Positions 8,471-16,967 of a stretch of 64,000 nucleotides of DNA are shown here, piece by piece (the first letter of the stretch is position 1; each line of letters starts with the position of its first letter). The stretch comes from Paraburkholderia sp. UYCP14C. Its GTDB lineage: Bacteria; Pseudomonadota; Gammaproteobacteria; Burkholderiales; Burkholderiaceae. Where the stretch lies: the NCBI RefSeq assembly GCF_004197395.1, contig NZ_SELS01000006.1:217397-281396 (forward strand), written 5' to 3'. The notes beneath the pieces are model-generated. The model saw only the letters and a program-made list of their open reading frames with translations, had not been told where the DNA came from and did no database searches. Both the position numbers and the translations under genes were made by a program.

Positions 8471-9535
8471 ATGAAGCTGATGACCGACACCGCCGCCGTC
8501 GCTCCGGCCGCGGCCGCTGACGTGGAGCCGTCGCTCACGCTGCGCGACGAGATGCTGTCCGCCGGCCTGCTGATCGACACCGGCGAAAACGGGCTGTATG
8601 GCCGCAGCCAGATTTTCGAGGACGTGATCGACCGGCTGAACGTGGCGATTACGCATCTCGGCAAAGATCAGCAACCCGAAGTATTGCGCTTTCCACCCGC
8701 GATGCGCCGCACCGACTTCGAGGATAGCGAATACCTGAAGAGCTTCCCGAATCTCGCGGGCACCATCCATTCGTTCTGCGGCAACGACATGGGTCACCAC
8801 CGTCTGCTGCGCGCGCTCGACGATGCGATGGCCGAGAGCGACGACGATCGCAGCGACGCATGGCTCGCGCAGCAGAAACCGACGCGCGTCGTGCTGACGC
8901 CGGCCGCCTGCTATCCGATCTATCCGGTGATGGCGCGGCGCGGCGCGCTGCCCGCCGACGGCCGCACGATCGACGTGCTGTCGTACTGTTTCCGCCACGA
9001 GCCGTCGCTCGATCCGGGCCGTATGCAGATGTTTCGCCAACGGGAATACGTACGCCTCGGCACCCCCGAGCAGGTAATGGCATTCCGGCAGATGTGGATC
9101 GAGCGCGGTTCGCTGCTCGTCCGGCTGCTGCGCTTGCCGGTCGAAGTCGATCTCGCGAACGATCCGTTCTTCGGCCGCGGCGGCAAGATCGTCGCCGATA
9201 GTCAGCGCGCGCAGGCGCTCAAGTTCGAGCTGCTGATCGCGCTCGCCGATCCGCGCGGCAAGACGGCTTGCCTGTCGTTCAACTATCACATGGACCACTT
9301 CGGCGCGATCTGGAAGATCGCCTGCGAAGACGGCACGACCGCGCACACGGGCTGTGTCGGCTTCGGCATGGAACGCATCACGCTCGCGCTGTTCCGTCAT
9401 CATGGGCTCGACGTCAACGCATGGCCCGACGACGTGCGCGCGCTGTTGTGGGGCGATACCGAAACCCGTGTCGCCGACGCGCTGCAGGCGGAGCAAGCGA
9501 CTCACACGGCGACCGTGGCCGGGGAGCGCGCATGA
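8471..9535 (+). CDS. Amino acid:[carrier protein] ligase (class II aaRS-like, truncated SerRS homologue)
   Basis: 354 residues, lacking the tRNA-binding arm of true seryl-tRNA synthetases. Class II signatures are present: motif 2 around FRHEPSLDPGRMQMFRQRE and motif 3 GFGMERITLALF. The zinc ligands known from atypical SerRS and from the Bradyrhizobium enzyme are visible as Cys147 (TPAACYPIYP), Glu192 (MFRQREYVRLG) and Cys295 (AHTGCVGFG). The family activates Gly or Ala with ATP and moves it to the phosphopantetheine of a small carrier protein rather than to tRNA. The ATG directly follows the stop of the dehydrogenase, with GGGGAG upstream. The carrier is encoded two genes before. Which amino acid is used here cannot be read from sequence with confidence. 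Confidence 0.93.
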   Translation: MKLMTDTAAVAPAAAADVEPSLTLRDEMLSAGLLIDTGENGLYGRSQIFEDVIDRLNVAITHLGKDQQPEVLRFPPAMRRTDFEDSEYLKSFPNLAGTIHSFCGNDMGHHRLLRALDDAMAESDDDRSDAWLAQQKPTRVVLTPAACYPIYPVMARRGALPADGRTIDVLSYCFRHEPSLDPGRMQMFRQREYVRLGTPEQVMAFRQMWIERGSLLVRLLRLPVEVDLANDPFFGRGGKIVADSQRAQALKFELLIALADPRGKTACLSFNYHMDHFGAIWKIACEDGTTAHTGCVGFGMERITLALFRHHGLDVNAWPDDVRALLWGDTETRVADALQAEQATHTATVAGERA

Positions 9536-10605
9536 ATCCATCCCCGACCCCGATACTTGCCGGCGCGCTCGCGAACTCGTCGCTGCGGCGACGCGCCGGC
9601 GATCCGCCGACGCATCAGCAGACCCGCGCGGCGCCCCTCGCCGGCACGCAGTTGCGCGAGCACGCAGCGCACGCGCTGCATCAGGGCGAGCGCGTGTGGC
9701 AGGAGACCAACTGCTATGTCGATCTGTGGATCGAACTGCTGCACGGCTTCGGACTCGATCCGCGCGCGGCGCTCGCGTTTACGGTGACGCAGGATTTCGA
9801 AGGCGACCAGTTCACGTTCTTCAAGTTTCCGCTCGACGATCTCGAACGTCTGTATGGCACCCAGGTGCAGGAGCTCGCGATCTACGACTCGCTCGAACAA
9901 CGTGTGCTCGCGCAGACACTGCGCGGCCACACCGTGCTCGTCGAAGTCGACGGCTACTACCTGCCCGATACGCGCGCGACCTCATATCGCAGCGAGCATC
10001 CGAAGACCACGATCGGCATCGATTTCGTCGACACCGCCGCGCGCCGCCTCGGCTATTTTCACAATACCGGCTACCACCGTCTCGAGGGCGACGACTACGA
10101 CGGCGTGTTTCGCAAGCTGCCGCAATTCGCCGGGCAACCCGATCTGCTGTTTCCCTACGTCGAGTTCGCCAAGCAGGCGCGGCCCGCGCTCGAGGGCACC
10201 GCGCTTGCCGAGGCGTCGGCGGAACTGCTGTGCGCGCATCTGGAACGGCGCCCGTTGACCAACCCGATATCGCAATGGCGTGCCGCGTTTCCCGCGCATC
10301 TCGATACGCTGTTCGAGCGCGACGAGGCGTACTTCCATCTGTACTCGTTCAATCTGATGCGGCAACTCGGCGCGAACTTCGAGTTTCTATCGAAGTATCT
10401 GCTCTGGCTGTCCGCGCAAGGCTTCGAGATTGCGCCGACGATACCGGCCGCCGCGCAACGCATCGCGTCGGAGTCGATGGTGATGCAGTTCCGGCTCATT
10501 CGTGCGATCGCACGCGGCCGTCGCGATAGCTGCGAAGACTGCTTCGATGTGCTCGAAAGCGCTTATGAAAATACGCTGCCGCCGCTAGCCGCTCTGGTGC
10601 GTTGA
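9532..10605 (+). CDS. DUF1839 family protein
   Basis: 357 residues from the ATG at 9532, which overlaps the ligase stop by four bases (ATGA). An open frame extends upstream to 9268 but only within the ligase gene. The sequence has no signal peptide and no membrane segment. Recognisable stretches are ERVWQETNCYVDLWIELLHG, AFTVTQDFEGDQFTFFKFP and the central VEVDGYYLPDT. It belongs to DUF1839, a family that travels with amino acid:[carrier protein] ligases. The conserved Cys in TNCYVD and the His/Asp-rich centre would fit a transglutaminase- or acyltransferase-like fold, but that is speculation. It may take the aminoacyl or oxidised group off the carrier. Confidence 0.85.
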   Translation: MNPSPTPILAGALANSSLRRRAGDPPTHQQTRAAPLAGTQLREHAAHALHQGERVWQETNCYVDLWIELLHGFGLDPRAALAFTVTQDFEGDQFTFFKFPLDDLERLYGTQVQELAIYDSLEQRVLAQTLRGHTVLVEVDGYYLPDTRATSYRSEHPKTTIGIDFVDTAARRLGYFHNTGYHRLEGDDYDGVFRKLPQFAGQPDLLFPYVEFAKQARPALEGTALAEASAELLCAHLERRPLTNPISQWRAAFPAHLDTLFERDEAYFHLYSFNLMRQLGANFEFLSKYLLWLSAQGFEIAPTIPAAAQRIASESMVMQFRLIRAIARGRRDSCEDCFDVLESAYENTLPPLAALVR

Positions 10606-10676
10606 TGCGTTGATGCCTTTGCCTTGATGCCTTGGTGCGCGCGCTTCGTGCCGCGCAACTCCTCCGGGAATTGACC

Positions 10677-13334
10677 GTGGATGTATCGATACTCGATCCG
10701 GCGGCGGACGAGGGCGGCCCCGGCCGTCCTCACGCGGCCGGCGCGCTCACGCAAGCGCAAGACACCAGCACCGCCCTCGCCGCGCCTTCGCTACGGCCGC
10801 AACGGCTCGACAGCGGCTGGGCATGTCTGAGCACCGCGCCGCATGCCTATGAGTCGCCGGCCGATCTGCCCGCGCAAGGTTGGCTCGCCGCGCCCGTGCC
10901 CGGCACCGTCGCGAGCGCGCGGCGCGCCGCGGGTCTGCTCGATGTCGATCATCCGCCACCGCTCGCGTTCGACGATCACTGGTATCGCGTCACGCTGCTC
11001 GGCACGGGGCGGCGCCGCTTGCGTTTTCATGGACTCGCGACGCTCGCCGAAGTGTGGCTCGACGAGGTGAAGCGGCTCGATTCCGAATCGATGTTCATCG
11101 CCCATGATCTGGACATCGAACTGAATGGCCGCGCGACGCTCGTGCTGTGCTTTCGCTCCCTGACGCCGGCGCTGGCGGCCAAACGTTCGCGAGCGCGCTG
11201 GCGGCCACGGCTCGTGTCGCCGCCGACTCTTCGCAACGTTCGCACCACGCTGCTCGGCCATATGCCGGGCTGGTGCCCGTCGATTCAGGCGGTCGGTCCG
11301 TGGCGTCCGGTCGAGATGCTCGGCGACGCGCCGCACGCCTTCGACACGATTGATCTGACAAGCCGGCTCGAGCACGAGGATGGGGTTGTTTCGTTGACGT
11401 TACGTTTCGTACACCCCCACGACGTCGCCGCCTGCCACGCGACACTTTATTGCGGCGACCATGTTTCGTCCTTGCAATGGCACGATGCATATACACTCGC
11501 CGGCGACGTGCGCGTGTCCCACGCGAAACGCTGGTGGCCGCATACACATGGAGAGCCCACTTTATATCCTCTGACGTTGCAGCTCGCCGACGGCAACGGG
11601 GTGATGTCCGAGCCCTTGGGGTCGACCGGCTTTCGTCGTATCGAAGTGGACCGCGGCGCCGATGGCGGCGGCTTCGCGTTGCGCGTGAATGACGTGCCCG
11701 TGTTCTGTCGCGGCGCGTGCTGGACCAGCGCCGATCTCGTCACGCTCGCAGGCACCGAAACGCAATTGCGCCATACGTTCGAGCTCGCGCGCAACGCGGG
11801 CATGAACATGCTGCGCGTCGGCGGCACGATGCTCCACGAGTCCGATCTGTTTTATGAACTCGCCGACGAATACGGGCTGCTGATCTGGCAAGACTTCGCA
11901 CTGGCGAATTTCGATTACCCGAACGATGCCGCGTTCAGCGCATTGATCGAGCGCGAAGCGAGCCAACTGCTGACTCGCACGCGTCGCTTCGCGTCACTTG
12001 CGGTGCTGTGCGGCGGCAGCGAGGTCGACCAGCAGGCGGCGATGTTCGGTTTGCCCGCGGCGCGGCGCGCCCAACCGTTGTTCACCGAGCTGCTGCCCGC
12101 GCTCGTCGCACGCGAACGCGCCGACGTGCCTTACGTCGGCAATTCGCCATCGGGCGGCGCGTGGCCCTTTTCGACCGACGAGGGCGTCACGCACTACTAC
12201 GGCGTCGGCGCGTATCAGCGTCCGCTCGCCGACGTGCGCCGCGCGCAAGTGCGCTTCGCCGCCGAATGCCTGGCATTCGCCAACGTTCCCGACGACGCGA
12301 CGCTGCACGACGCGCTCGGCACAATCCACACGCACGATCCGCGCTGGAAAGCCGCCGTGCCGCGCGATTGCGGCGCAGGCTGGGATTTCGACGACGTGCG
12401 CGATCATTATCTGCACGCGCTTTATGGCGTCGAGCCGGCACGCCTGCGCTATGAAGACCCGGCCCGTTATCTGGATCTGTCGCGCGCGGTGGTCGCCGAG
12501 CTGATCGGCGACGTGTTCGCCGAGTGGCGGCGCGCGGGCTCATCGTGCGGCGGCGGCCTCGTGTGGCAGTTGCAGGATCTGCGCGCGGGCGCGGGCTGGG
12601 GCGTGATCGACGCGACAGGACGGCCGAAAAGCGCGCTGCACGGCTTCGCGCAGACACTGCAGCCGTTGCAGGTCACGCTCACCGACGAAGGCCTGAACGG
12701 TCTCGACATTCATCTGATCAACGAACGCGCGCAAACGTTTAGCGGCGAACTCGAACTGGTCTGTCTGCGCGACGGCAGCGTGAAGGTCGCGTCCGTGCGC
12801 CAAGCGCTGACGCTCGCCCCACGCAGCCTGCAGCGCATCGGCGCGGCCGCGTATCTCGGCCAGTTCTTCGATTTCACGCACGCGTACCGCTTCGGCCCGC
12901 GCGCGCACGATGTCACGATTGCAACGTTATACGATGCCGCGAGCGGCGAGGCCGTGTCCGAGGCGTTTCATCTGCCCGAGCGTAGCGTGCACGCGCGTGA
13001 TGACCTGGGTATGACCGTCGAGCTCGAACGTACCGGCGACGGCGAAGGCGACGGCTGGCAGCTCGCGATCGAAACGAAGCGCTTTGCGCGCTTCGTTCAT
13101 ATCATTGATCCGCGTTTCCGCGCGGCGCGCGACTGGTTCCATCTAGCGCCGAACCGGCGCTGCATCGTGCCGCTGCATGCGCTCGAACCGCCGCTGCCGG
13201 GCGCGTTCGCGGCGTCGCCGCAAGAAGTCGTTGCAGCTTCATCAAACGCGGCCTTTAAAGTGAATGAAACATGCGGGGCACCCCAGGGGGAAGTCCGCGC
13301 GATCAATGCGCTTTCCGCCATCTTCTACGGCTAG
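10677..13334 (+). CDS. Glycoside hydrolase family 2 protein, beta-mannosidase-like
   Basis: About 885 residues. The GTG at 10677 is preferred (GGGAA six bases upstream); TTG at 10632 also keeps the frame. Domains follow the GH2 order: N-terminal sugar-binding jelly roll, immunoglobulin-like domain, then a TIM barrel beginning near FCRGACWTSADLVTL. The general acid/base Glu is in VLCGGSEVDQQ (about Glu449, replacing the usual GNNE) and the candidate nucleophile in RFAAECLAFANVP (about Glu530). There is no signal peptide, so it acts in the cytoplasm. It closes the carrier-protein operon, 71 bases after DUF1839. The altered GGSE motif suggests an unusual substrate or a transglycosylase; this is inference. 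Confidence 0.85.
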   Translation: MDVSILDPAADEGGPGRPHAAGALTQAQDTSTALAAPSLRPQRLDSGWACLSTAPHAYESPADLPAQGWLAAPVPGTVASARRAAGLLDVDHPPPLAFDDHWYRVTLLGTGRRRLRFHGLATLAEVWLDEVKRLDSESMFIAHDLDIELNGRATLVLCFRSLTPALAAKRSRARWRPRLVSPPTLRNVRTTLLGHMPGWCPSIQAVGPWRPVEMLGDAPHAFDTIDLTSRLEHEDGVVSLTLRFVHPHDVAACHATLYCGDHVSSLQWHDAYTLAGDVRVSHAKRWWPHTHGEPTLYPLTLQLADGNGVMSEPLGSTGFRRIEVDRGADGGGFALRVNDVPVFCRGACWTSADLVTLAGTETQLRHTFELARNAGMNMLRVGGTMLHESDLFYELADEYGLLIWQDFALANFDYPNDAAFSALIEREASQLLTRTRRFASLAVLCGGSEVDQQAAMFGLPAARRAQPLFTELLPALVARERADVPYVGNSPSGGAWPFSTDEGVTHYYGVGAYQRPLADVRRAQVRFAAECLAFANVPDDATLHDALGTIHTHDPRWKAAVPRDCGAGWDFDDVRDHYLHALYGVEPARLRYEDPARYLDLSRAVVAELIGDVFAEWRRAGSSCGGGLVWQLQDLRAGAGWGVIDATGRPKSALHGFAQTLQPLQVTLTDEGLNGLDIHLINERAQTFSGELELVCLRDGSVKVASVRQALTLAPRSLQRIGAAAYLGQFFDFTHAYRFGPRAHDVTIATLYDAASGEAVSEAFHLPERSVHARDDLGMTVELERTGDGEGDGWQLAIETKRFARFVHIIDPRFRAARDWFHLAPNRRCIVPLHALEPPLPGAFAASPQEVVAASSNAAFKVNETCGAPQGEVRAINALSAIFYG

Positions 13335-13963
13335 TGGTTATTCCGTACTAGGACCATGCCCCCGAAACGCGCCAAAGCGCGCTTCGCACGTCTCGAACTG
13401 TCTGCTTCGCTCAGTCACTGTTGGCTCGCACGCGACTGTTGCACGCTATGAAAGGCCTTGCGTGTGACAGCGCACGCACTGCATTTAACACTTCTGAATC
13501 ATTTCCGGCATTTCACGAGGAGCGCCTCAAAACGTGCATGCGGCGCCAGGTTCAAATCTGAGACAGCTTCGACAGCCCCCTTGCTTTTAGCCGTGAGGCC
13601 TTTGATATCAAGGGATTCGCCGAAACTCAAAGCTTTCATACGATGCATTCCCCAAGCGGAGGGGGTGTGCAGAATTGAAACAAAAAGCCTCCTTTCCCCT
13701 CCACACGGGCTTGGGCATTCTTCGCTGCGCCGCATCAGCACGTGTTTTCCCGAACATTGGCACGGTCCTCGCTAATACCTCGGTGCAACAGTGTGCCGCC
13801 GCACACGAGCGCAACAACAGACGCGGTGGCAGACAGGCCTAAAACGGGGCCGATGCTCTTCATCCTAGCTGGTCGCCGGGGCAGCTAGTCCCGAGGATGG
13901 GGGCATCGGATCAAAGAAACGGAGAGAGTCACGCGAGGCACGACTCTCAAGCGAGGACCGATC
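13335..13963. other. Long intergenic region and leader of the Crp-like gene
   Basis: No gene was recognised in 629 bases. It holds the sigma-54-like promoter listed separately at 13757 and a long putative leader. Near the Crp start there is a hairpin with arms GAGAGTC / GACTCTC (13922-13950) just upstream of the ATG at 13964, and an imperfect hairpin around 13861-13901 (ATCCTAGCTG ... CGAGGATG). These may affect translation of the regulator. Confidence 0.45.
13757..13773 (+). promoter_or_regulatory. Candidate sigma-54 (RpoN) promoter
   Basis: The sequence TTGGCACGGTCCTCGCT matches the -24/-12 consensus TTGGCACG-N4-TTGCW except for one T-to-C change in the -12 part, with the required GG and GC dinucleotides ten bases apart. 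It points at the Crp-like regulator and sugar transferase about 190 bases downstream. Exopolysaccharide control by RpoN is known in Burkholderia, which makes the match more believable. It is still a single-site match. Confidence 0.45.
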
Positions 13964-14698
13964 ATGTTGACACTTCAATCCGATCTGCACGGTAACCATC
14001 TGCTGGGCGCATTGCCGTCGCACGAATGGCAGGCGCTAGCTCCTCATCTCGAACTGGTTCATCTGCGTACCGAGCAACTGCTGTGCGATTCGGGTCAACG
14101 GATCCACCACGTGTACTTCCCCACCACCGCGATCATCTCGATGCTCTCGACGATGGAAGACGGCAGCTCCGTCGAGATCGCCGCGGTAGGCCGCGAAGGC
14201 ATGACCGGCGTGCCGGTTCTCACGGGCGGCGAAACCATGCCCAACCGCGTGCAGGTGCAATGCGCGGGCTTCGCCTACCGGATGAGCGCACAGGCGCTCA
14301 AGCAGCAGTTCGCACGGTCCGACTTTCTGCGCCGCCTGATGCTGCTGTATATGCACGCGCTTCTGACCCAGGTCGCTCAGACCGCCGCGTGCAATCGCCA
14401 TCACGCTCTGAACAAGCAACTGTGCCGCTGGCTGCTGATCGAAGTGGACCGCGTGGCGTCGAACGATCTGACCGTCACGCAGCAACTGATCGCCGACATG
14501 CTCGGCGTGCGCCGCGAAGGCATCACCGAAGCGGCCGGCAAGCTGCACGACGAAGGCCTGATTCATCATAGCCGCGGCCATATCAAGGTGCTCGACCGCA
14601 AGGGCCTCGAAGCCCGCGCGTGCGAATGCTACGGCCTCGTGAAGCGCGAATTCGATCGTCTGCTGCCCCGTCTGCGCCAGGCTGAGACTGTTGAATAA
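13964..14698 (+). CDS. Crp/Fnr family transcriptional regulator
   Basis: 244 residues. The N-terminal cyclic-nucleotide-binding-like barrel spans about residues 15-125 (LRTEQLLCDSGQRIHHVYFP, SSVEIAAVGREGMTG), the version found in rhizobial and Burkholderia regulators that does not carry the cAMP phosphate-binding RxS/T motif. A long dimer helix follows, then a winged helix (LTVTQQLIADMLGVRREGITEA). No Fe-S cysteine cluster is present, so it is not a classical FNR. It is 15 bases before the sugar transferase on the same strand and probably forms one transcript with it, suggesting control of exopolysaccharide synthesis. Confidence 0.93.
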   Translation: MLTLQSDLHGNHLLGALPSHEWQALAPHLELVHLRTEQLLCDSGQRIHHVYFPTTAIISMLSTMEDGSSVEIAAVGREGMTGVPVLTGGETMPNRVQVQCAGFAYRMSAQALKQQFARSDFLRRLMLLYMHALLTQVAQTAACNRHHALNKQLCRWLLIEVDRVASNDLTVTQQLIADMLGVRREGITEAAGKLHDEGLIHHSRGHIKVLDRKGLEARACECYGLVKREFDRLLPRLRQAETVE

Positions 14699-14713
14699 GC
14701 GGCACGCCGCTCG

Positions 14714-16120
14714 ATGACCGGGGTCGATTTGCCTATGTTCAGGACAACTGCTCGATGTCTCGATGCACTCTTCGTGATTGCGGGCGGCCTGCTCGCCCAC
14801 TGGATGCGCTTCCCCGCGCCAACCGCGTTGGCCGATACCGAGCGCATTCTGATCGCGTTCAACTGTGTGCTGGTTCTGCTGCTGTTTCCGGGCTTCGGGG
14901 TCTATGAGACGTGGCGCGGCAAGGCGCTCGCGCCGATGCTCGGGAGAATCGCCGCGGCGTGGCTCGTGGTGGTTGCAACCGCGCTCGTGCTCGCGTTCAC
15001 GCTGCATCGGATGGATGCGGTGTCACGCCTGTGGCTCGGCTACGCGACGCTGTTCTCCGGCGCGCTGATCATCGCGTCTCGCTGCGTGATGCACGTGGTG
15101 CTGCGCTTCGTACGCCTGCGCGGCATGAACGCCCGCACCGTCGCGATCGTCGGCGCACCAGGCTTTGCGCGCACGCTGCTCGCGCATCTCAAGCATGCGC
15201 CGCAAGCGGGCTTCAAACCGGTGTGCGTGTTCGACACCAGCATGGAAGGCGACGACGCGTATGGTGCGCGTCTGACCCGCCTGCCCGTGCTGACCGATCT
15301 GGAAGCGTTCGCCACCAAGGTGCGCGACGAACACGTGAACGAAGTGTGGCTCGCGTTGCCGCTTTCCGAGGAACACACGATCTACCGCTTCACCCGCGCC
15401 CTCAGAAACGACTTCGTCAATCTGCGCTTCATTCCCGATGTGCGCGGTCTGTCGCTGTTCAATCACGAGATCGCCGATGTCGTCGGCTTGCCGACGCTCA
15501 ATCTAAGCGCGACGCCGCTCTCGCCGTTGCAGATGTGGCCCAAGCTGATATTCGACCGCCTGTTCGCCGCGCTCGCACTGGTCGCGCTCGCGCCGGTGTT
15601 CGTCGTGCTCGCGATCGGGATCAAGCTGACGTCGCCGGGACCGGTGTTTTTCCGGCAGATCCGTAAAGGCGTCGACGGCCATCCATTCGGTATCTACAAG
15701 TTCCGCTCGATGAGCGTGCACAAGGAAGAGCACGGCCAGATCACGCAGGCGACCCGCAACGACGCGCGCGTGACGAAGCTCGGCAGCTTCATGCGCCGCA
15801 CCAGTCTCGACGAGTTGCCGCAGTTTCTGAACGTGCTGCTCGGTCAGATGTCGGTAGTGGGTCCGCGTCCGCATGCGGTCGAACACGATGATCTGTACAA
15901 GGACCAGGTATACGGCTACATGCACCGTTACCGCATCAAGCCCGGCATCACCGGCTGGGCCCAGGTCAACGGCTATCGCGGCGCGACCACCAAGGTCGAG
16001 ATGATGGAAGCGCGCGTGAAGTTCGATCTCTTCTATATCCAGAACTGGTCGTTCTGGTTCGACATGAAGATCGTCTTCATCACGATCTTCAAGGGATTTG
16101 TCGGCCGCAACGCGTTCTGA
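14714..16120 (+). CDS. Undecaprenyl-phosphate sugar-1-phosphate transferase (polyprenyl glycosylphosphotransferase)
   Basis: 468 residues. About five membrane helices in the first 125 residues, then a soluble Rossmann-like CoA-binding-type domain (ARTVAIVGAPGFARTLLAHL), one more helix (RLFAALALVALAPVFVVLAI), and the C-terminal catalytic bacterial sugar transferase domain with GPVFFRQIRKG, YKFRSM, RRTSLDELPQFLNVL and KPGITGWAQVNGYRG. This is the initiating enzyme that puts glucose-1-P or galactose-1-P on undecaprenyl phosphate for an exopolysaccharide, like BceB of cepacian or WcaJ of colanic acid. ATG 14714 was used; ATG 14735 is possible. No other polysaccharide genes directly follow. Confidence 0.92.
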   Translation: MTGVDLPMFRTTARCLDALFVIAGGLLAHWMRFPAPTALADTERILIAFNCVLVLLLFPGFGVYETWRGKALAPMLGRIAAAWLVVVATALVLAFTLHRMDAVSRLWLGYATLFSGALIIASRCVMHVVLRFVRLRGMNARTVAIVGAPGFARTLLAHLKHAPQAGFKPVCVFDTSMEGDDAYGARLTRLPVLTDLEAFATKVRDEHVNEVWLALPLSEEHTIYRFTRALRNDFVNLRFIPDVRGLSLFNHEIADVVGLPTLNLSATPLSPLQMWPKLIFDRLFAALALVALAPVFVVLAIGIKLTSPGPVFFRQIRKGVDGHPFGIYKFRSMSVHKEEHGQITQATRNDARVTKLGSFMRRTSLDELPQFLNVLLGQMSVVGPRPHAVEHDDLYKDQVYGYMHRYRIKPGITGWAQVNGYRGATTKVEMMEARVKFDLFYIQNWSFWFDMKIVFITIFKGFVGRNAF

Positions 16121-16542
16121 GCATGCCGGCGAGGTTGAGCTCTCGTCGCTGCGCGACCACTTAGCCTTCTACAACGCTTCGTTCAATCTCTGGCTCGTCA
16201 TCTGCGAACAGCTGACGGCGCCCACGCGACGGGCGTTCGTCGTGTACCCGACGCTGATCGGCAACTGCGAGAATCCAGGGTTCTTGCGCGCGTTGTCGCT
16301 CACGTTCTAACGCGGCGGCCCTGCACCTGCGCCACGAAAATGGCGCGTCGATTCTGACGCGATGCACGGGGCGTAGCAGGAAGAGGCGCGCTGAAGAATC
16401 GCCGAAATGAATACAACTCGTACACCTCACTGCAAATGGAAACGCCAAACCCGGCGGCCCGCTCGACAGCCGCCGTCGTTGACGCAACACGAGCAGCCGC
16501 GGCGGACCACGTCGTGAACGGGTCCGCCGCGCGACACCGGCT
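16121..16542. other. Intergenic region with a GC-rich hairpin
   Basis: 422 bases between two convergent genes. A perfect 11-bp hairpin, arms 16498-16508 and 16521-16531 (CGCGGCGGACC / GGTCCGCCGCG), lies 12 bases beyond the antitoxin stop and may be its terminator, though there is no T-run. A short open frame ending at 16310 overlaps the sugar transferase end and resembles nothing known to me. Confidence 0.45.
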
Positions 16543-16965
16543 CTACAGGAACGCGCTGACGTCGGTCTGAAACCGCACCGCTAGCGCCTTGGCAACCTTC
16601 TTGCTGATCGCGCGGCGCCCCGCGAGAATATCGCTGACCACGGTCGGCGACGCGATGCCGGCCAGATCCTTCTGCTTGAGCCCATGCGTGGTGAGCAGAT
16701 GGCGCAGCACCTCGCGGGGCTCCGCTTTTGGAATCGTCAGGTTGCGCGCTTGCCAGTGGCCGATCAGTTCCGTCACGATCGCATGCAGATCCGCGAGCGG
16801 ATCGTTGTCGTTACCACTTAGATGATCGGACAGCGAATTTGCGACTCGCACCATCTGGTGATAATCCTCTTCGGTGCGAATCGGCGTAAGCGGCAACTGG
16901 CTCTTCAGTGCAGACCAGGCTGCGGTAATGTCGGGAAACGGTCCCGGAAGGCGATCGGCATTCAT
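16543..16965 (-). CDS. higA: HigA-type antitoxin with C-terminal XRE helix-turn-helix
   Basis: 140 residues from the ATG at 16965. The N-terminal part (RTEEDYHQMVRVANSLSDHL, DPLADLHAIVTELI) is the dimerisation/toxin-neutralising region of the HigA/YgjM group. The C-terminal part is an XRE helix-turn-helix (RHLLTTHGLKQKDLAGI, ISKKVAKALAVRF). HigA represses its own operon and neutralises the ribosome-dependent mRNase HigB, normally encoded just upstream. Here that position holds only a decayed HigB-like sequence, so this antitoxin looks orphaned. It may still act as a DNA-binding regulator or neutralise a toxin encoded elsewhere. Confidence 0.87.
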   Translation of the reverse strand: MNADRLPGPFPDITAAWSALKSQLPLTPIRTEEDYHQMVRVANSLSDHLSGNDNDPLADLHAIVTELIGHWQARNLTIPKAEPREVLRHLLTTHGLKQKDLAGIASPTVVSDILAGRRAISKKVAKALAVRFQTDVSAFL

Positions 16966-16967
16966 GA

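Noticed and set aside
7820-9541. A 573-residue open frame opposite the dehydrogenase and the ligase
   Set aside because: Covers the reverse of two clearly assigned genes; no family features.
10602-10634. Short tandem TTGATGC copies between DUF1839 and GH2
   Set aside because: Only about three imperfect units; could be chance or minor slippage, not a CRISPR or satellite.
13605-13618. TTGATATCAA near 13.6 kb as an FNR box
   Set aside because: The half sites have no four-base spacer, so it does not fit the FNR layout.
16098-16310. 70-codon frame overlapping the sugar transferase end
   Set aside because: Overlaps a certain gene and has no ribosome site or recognisable family.
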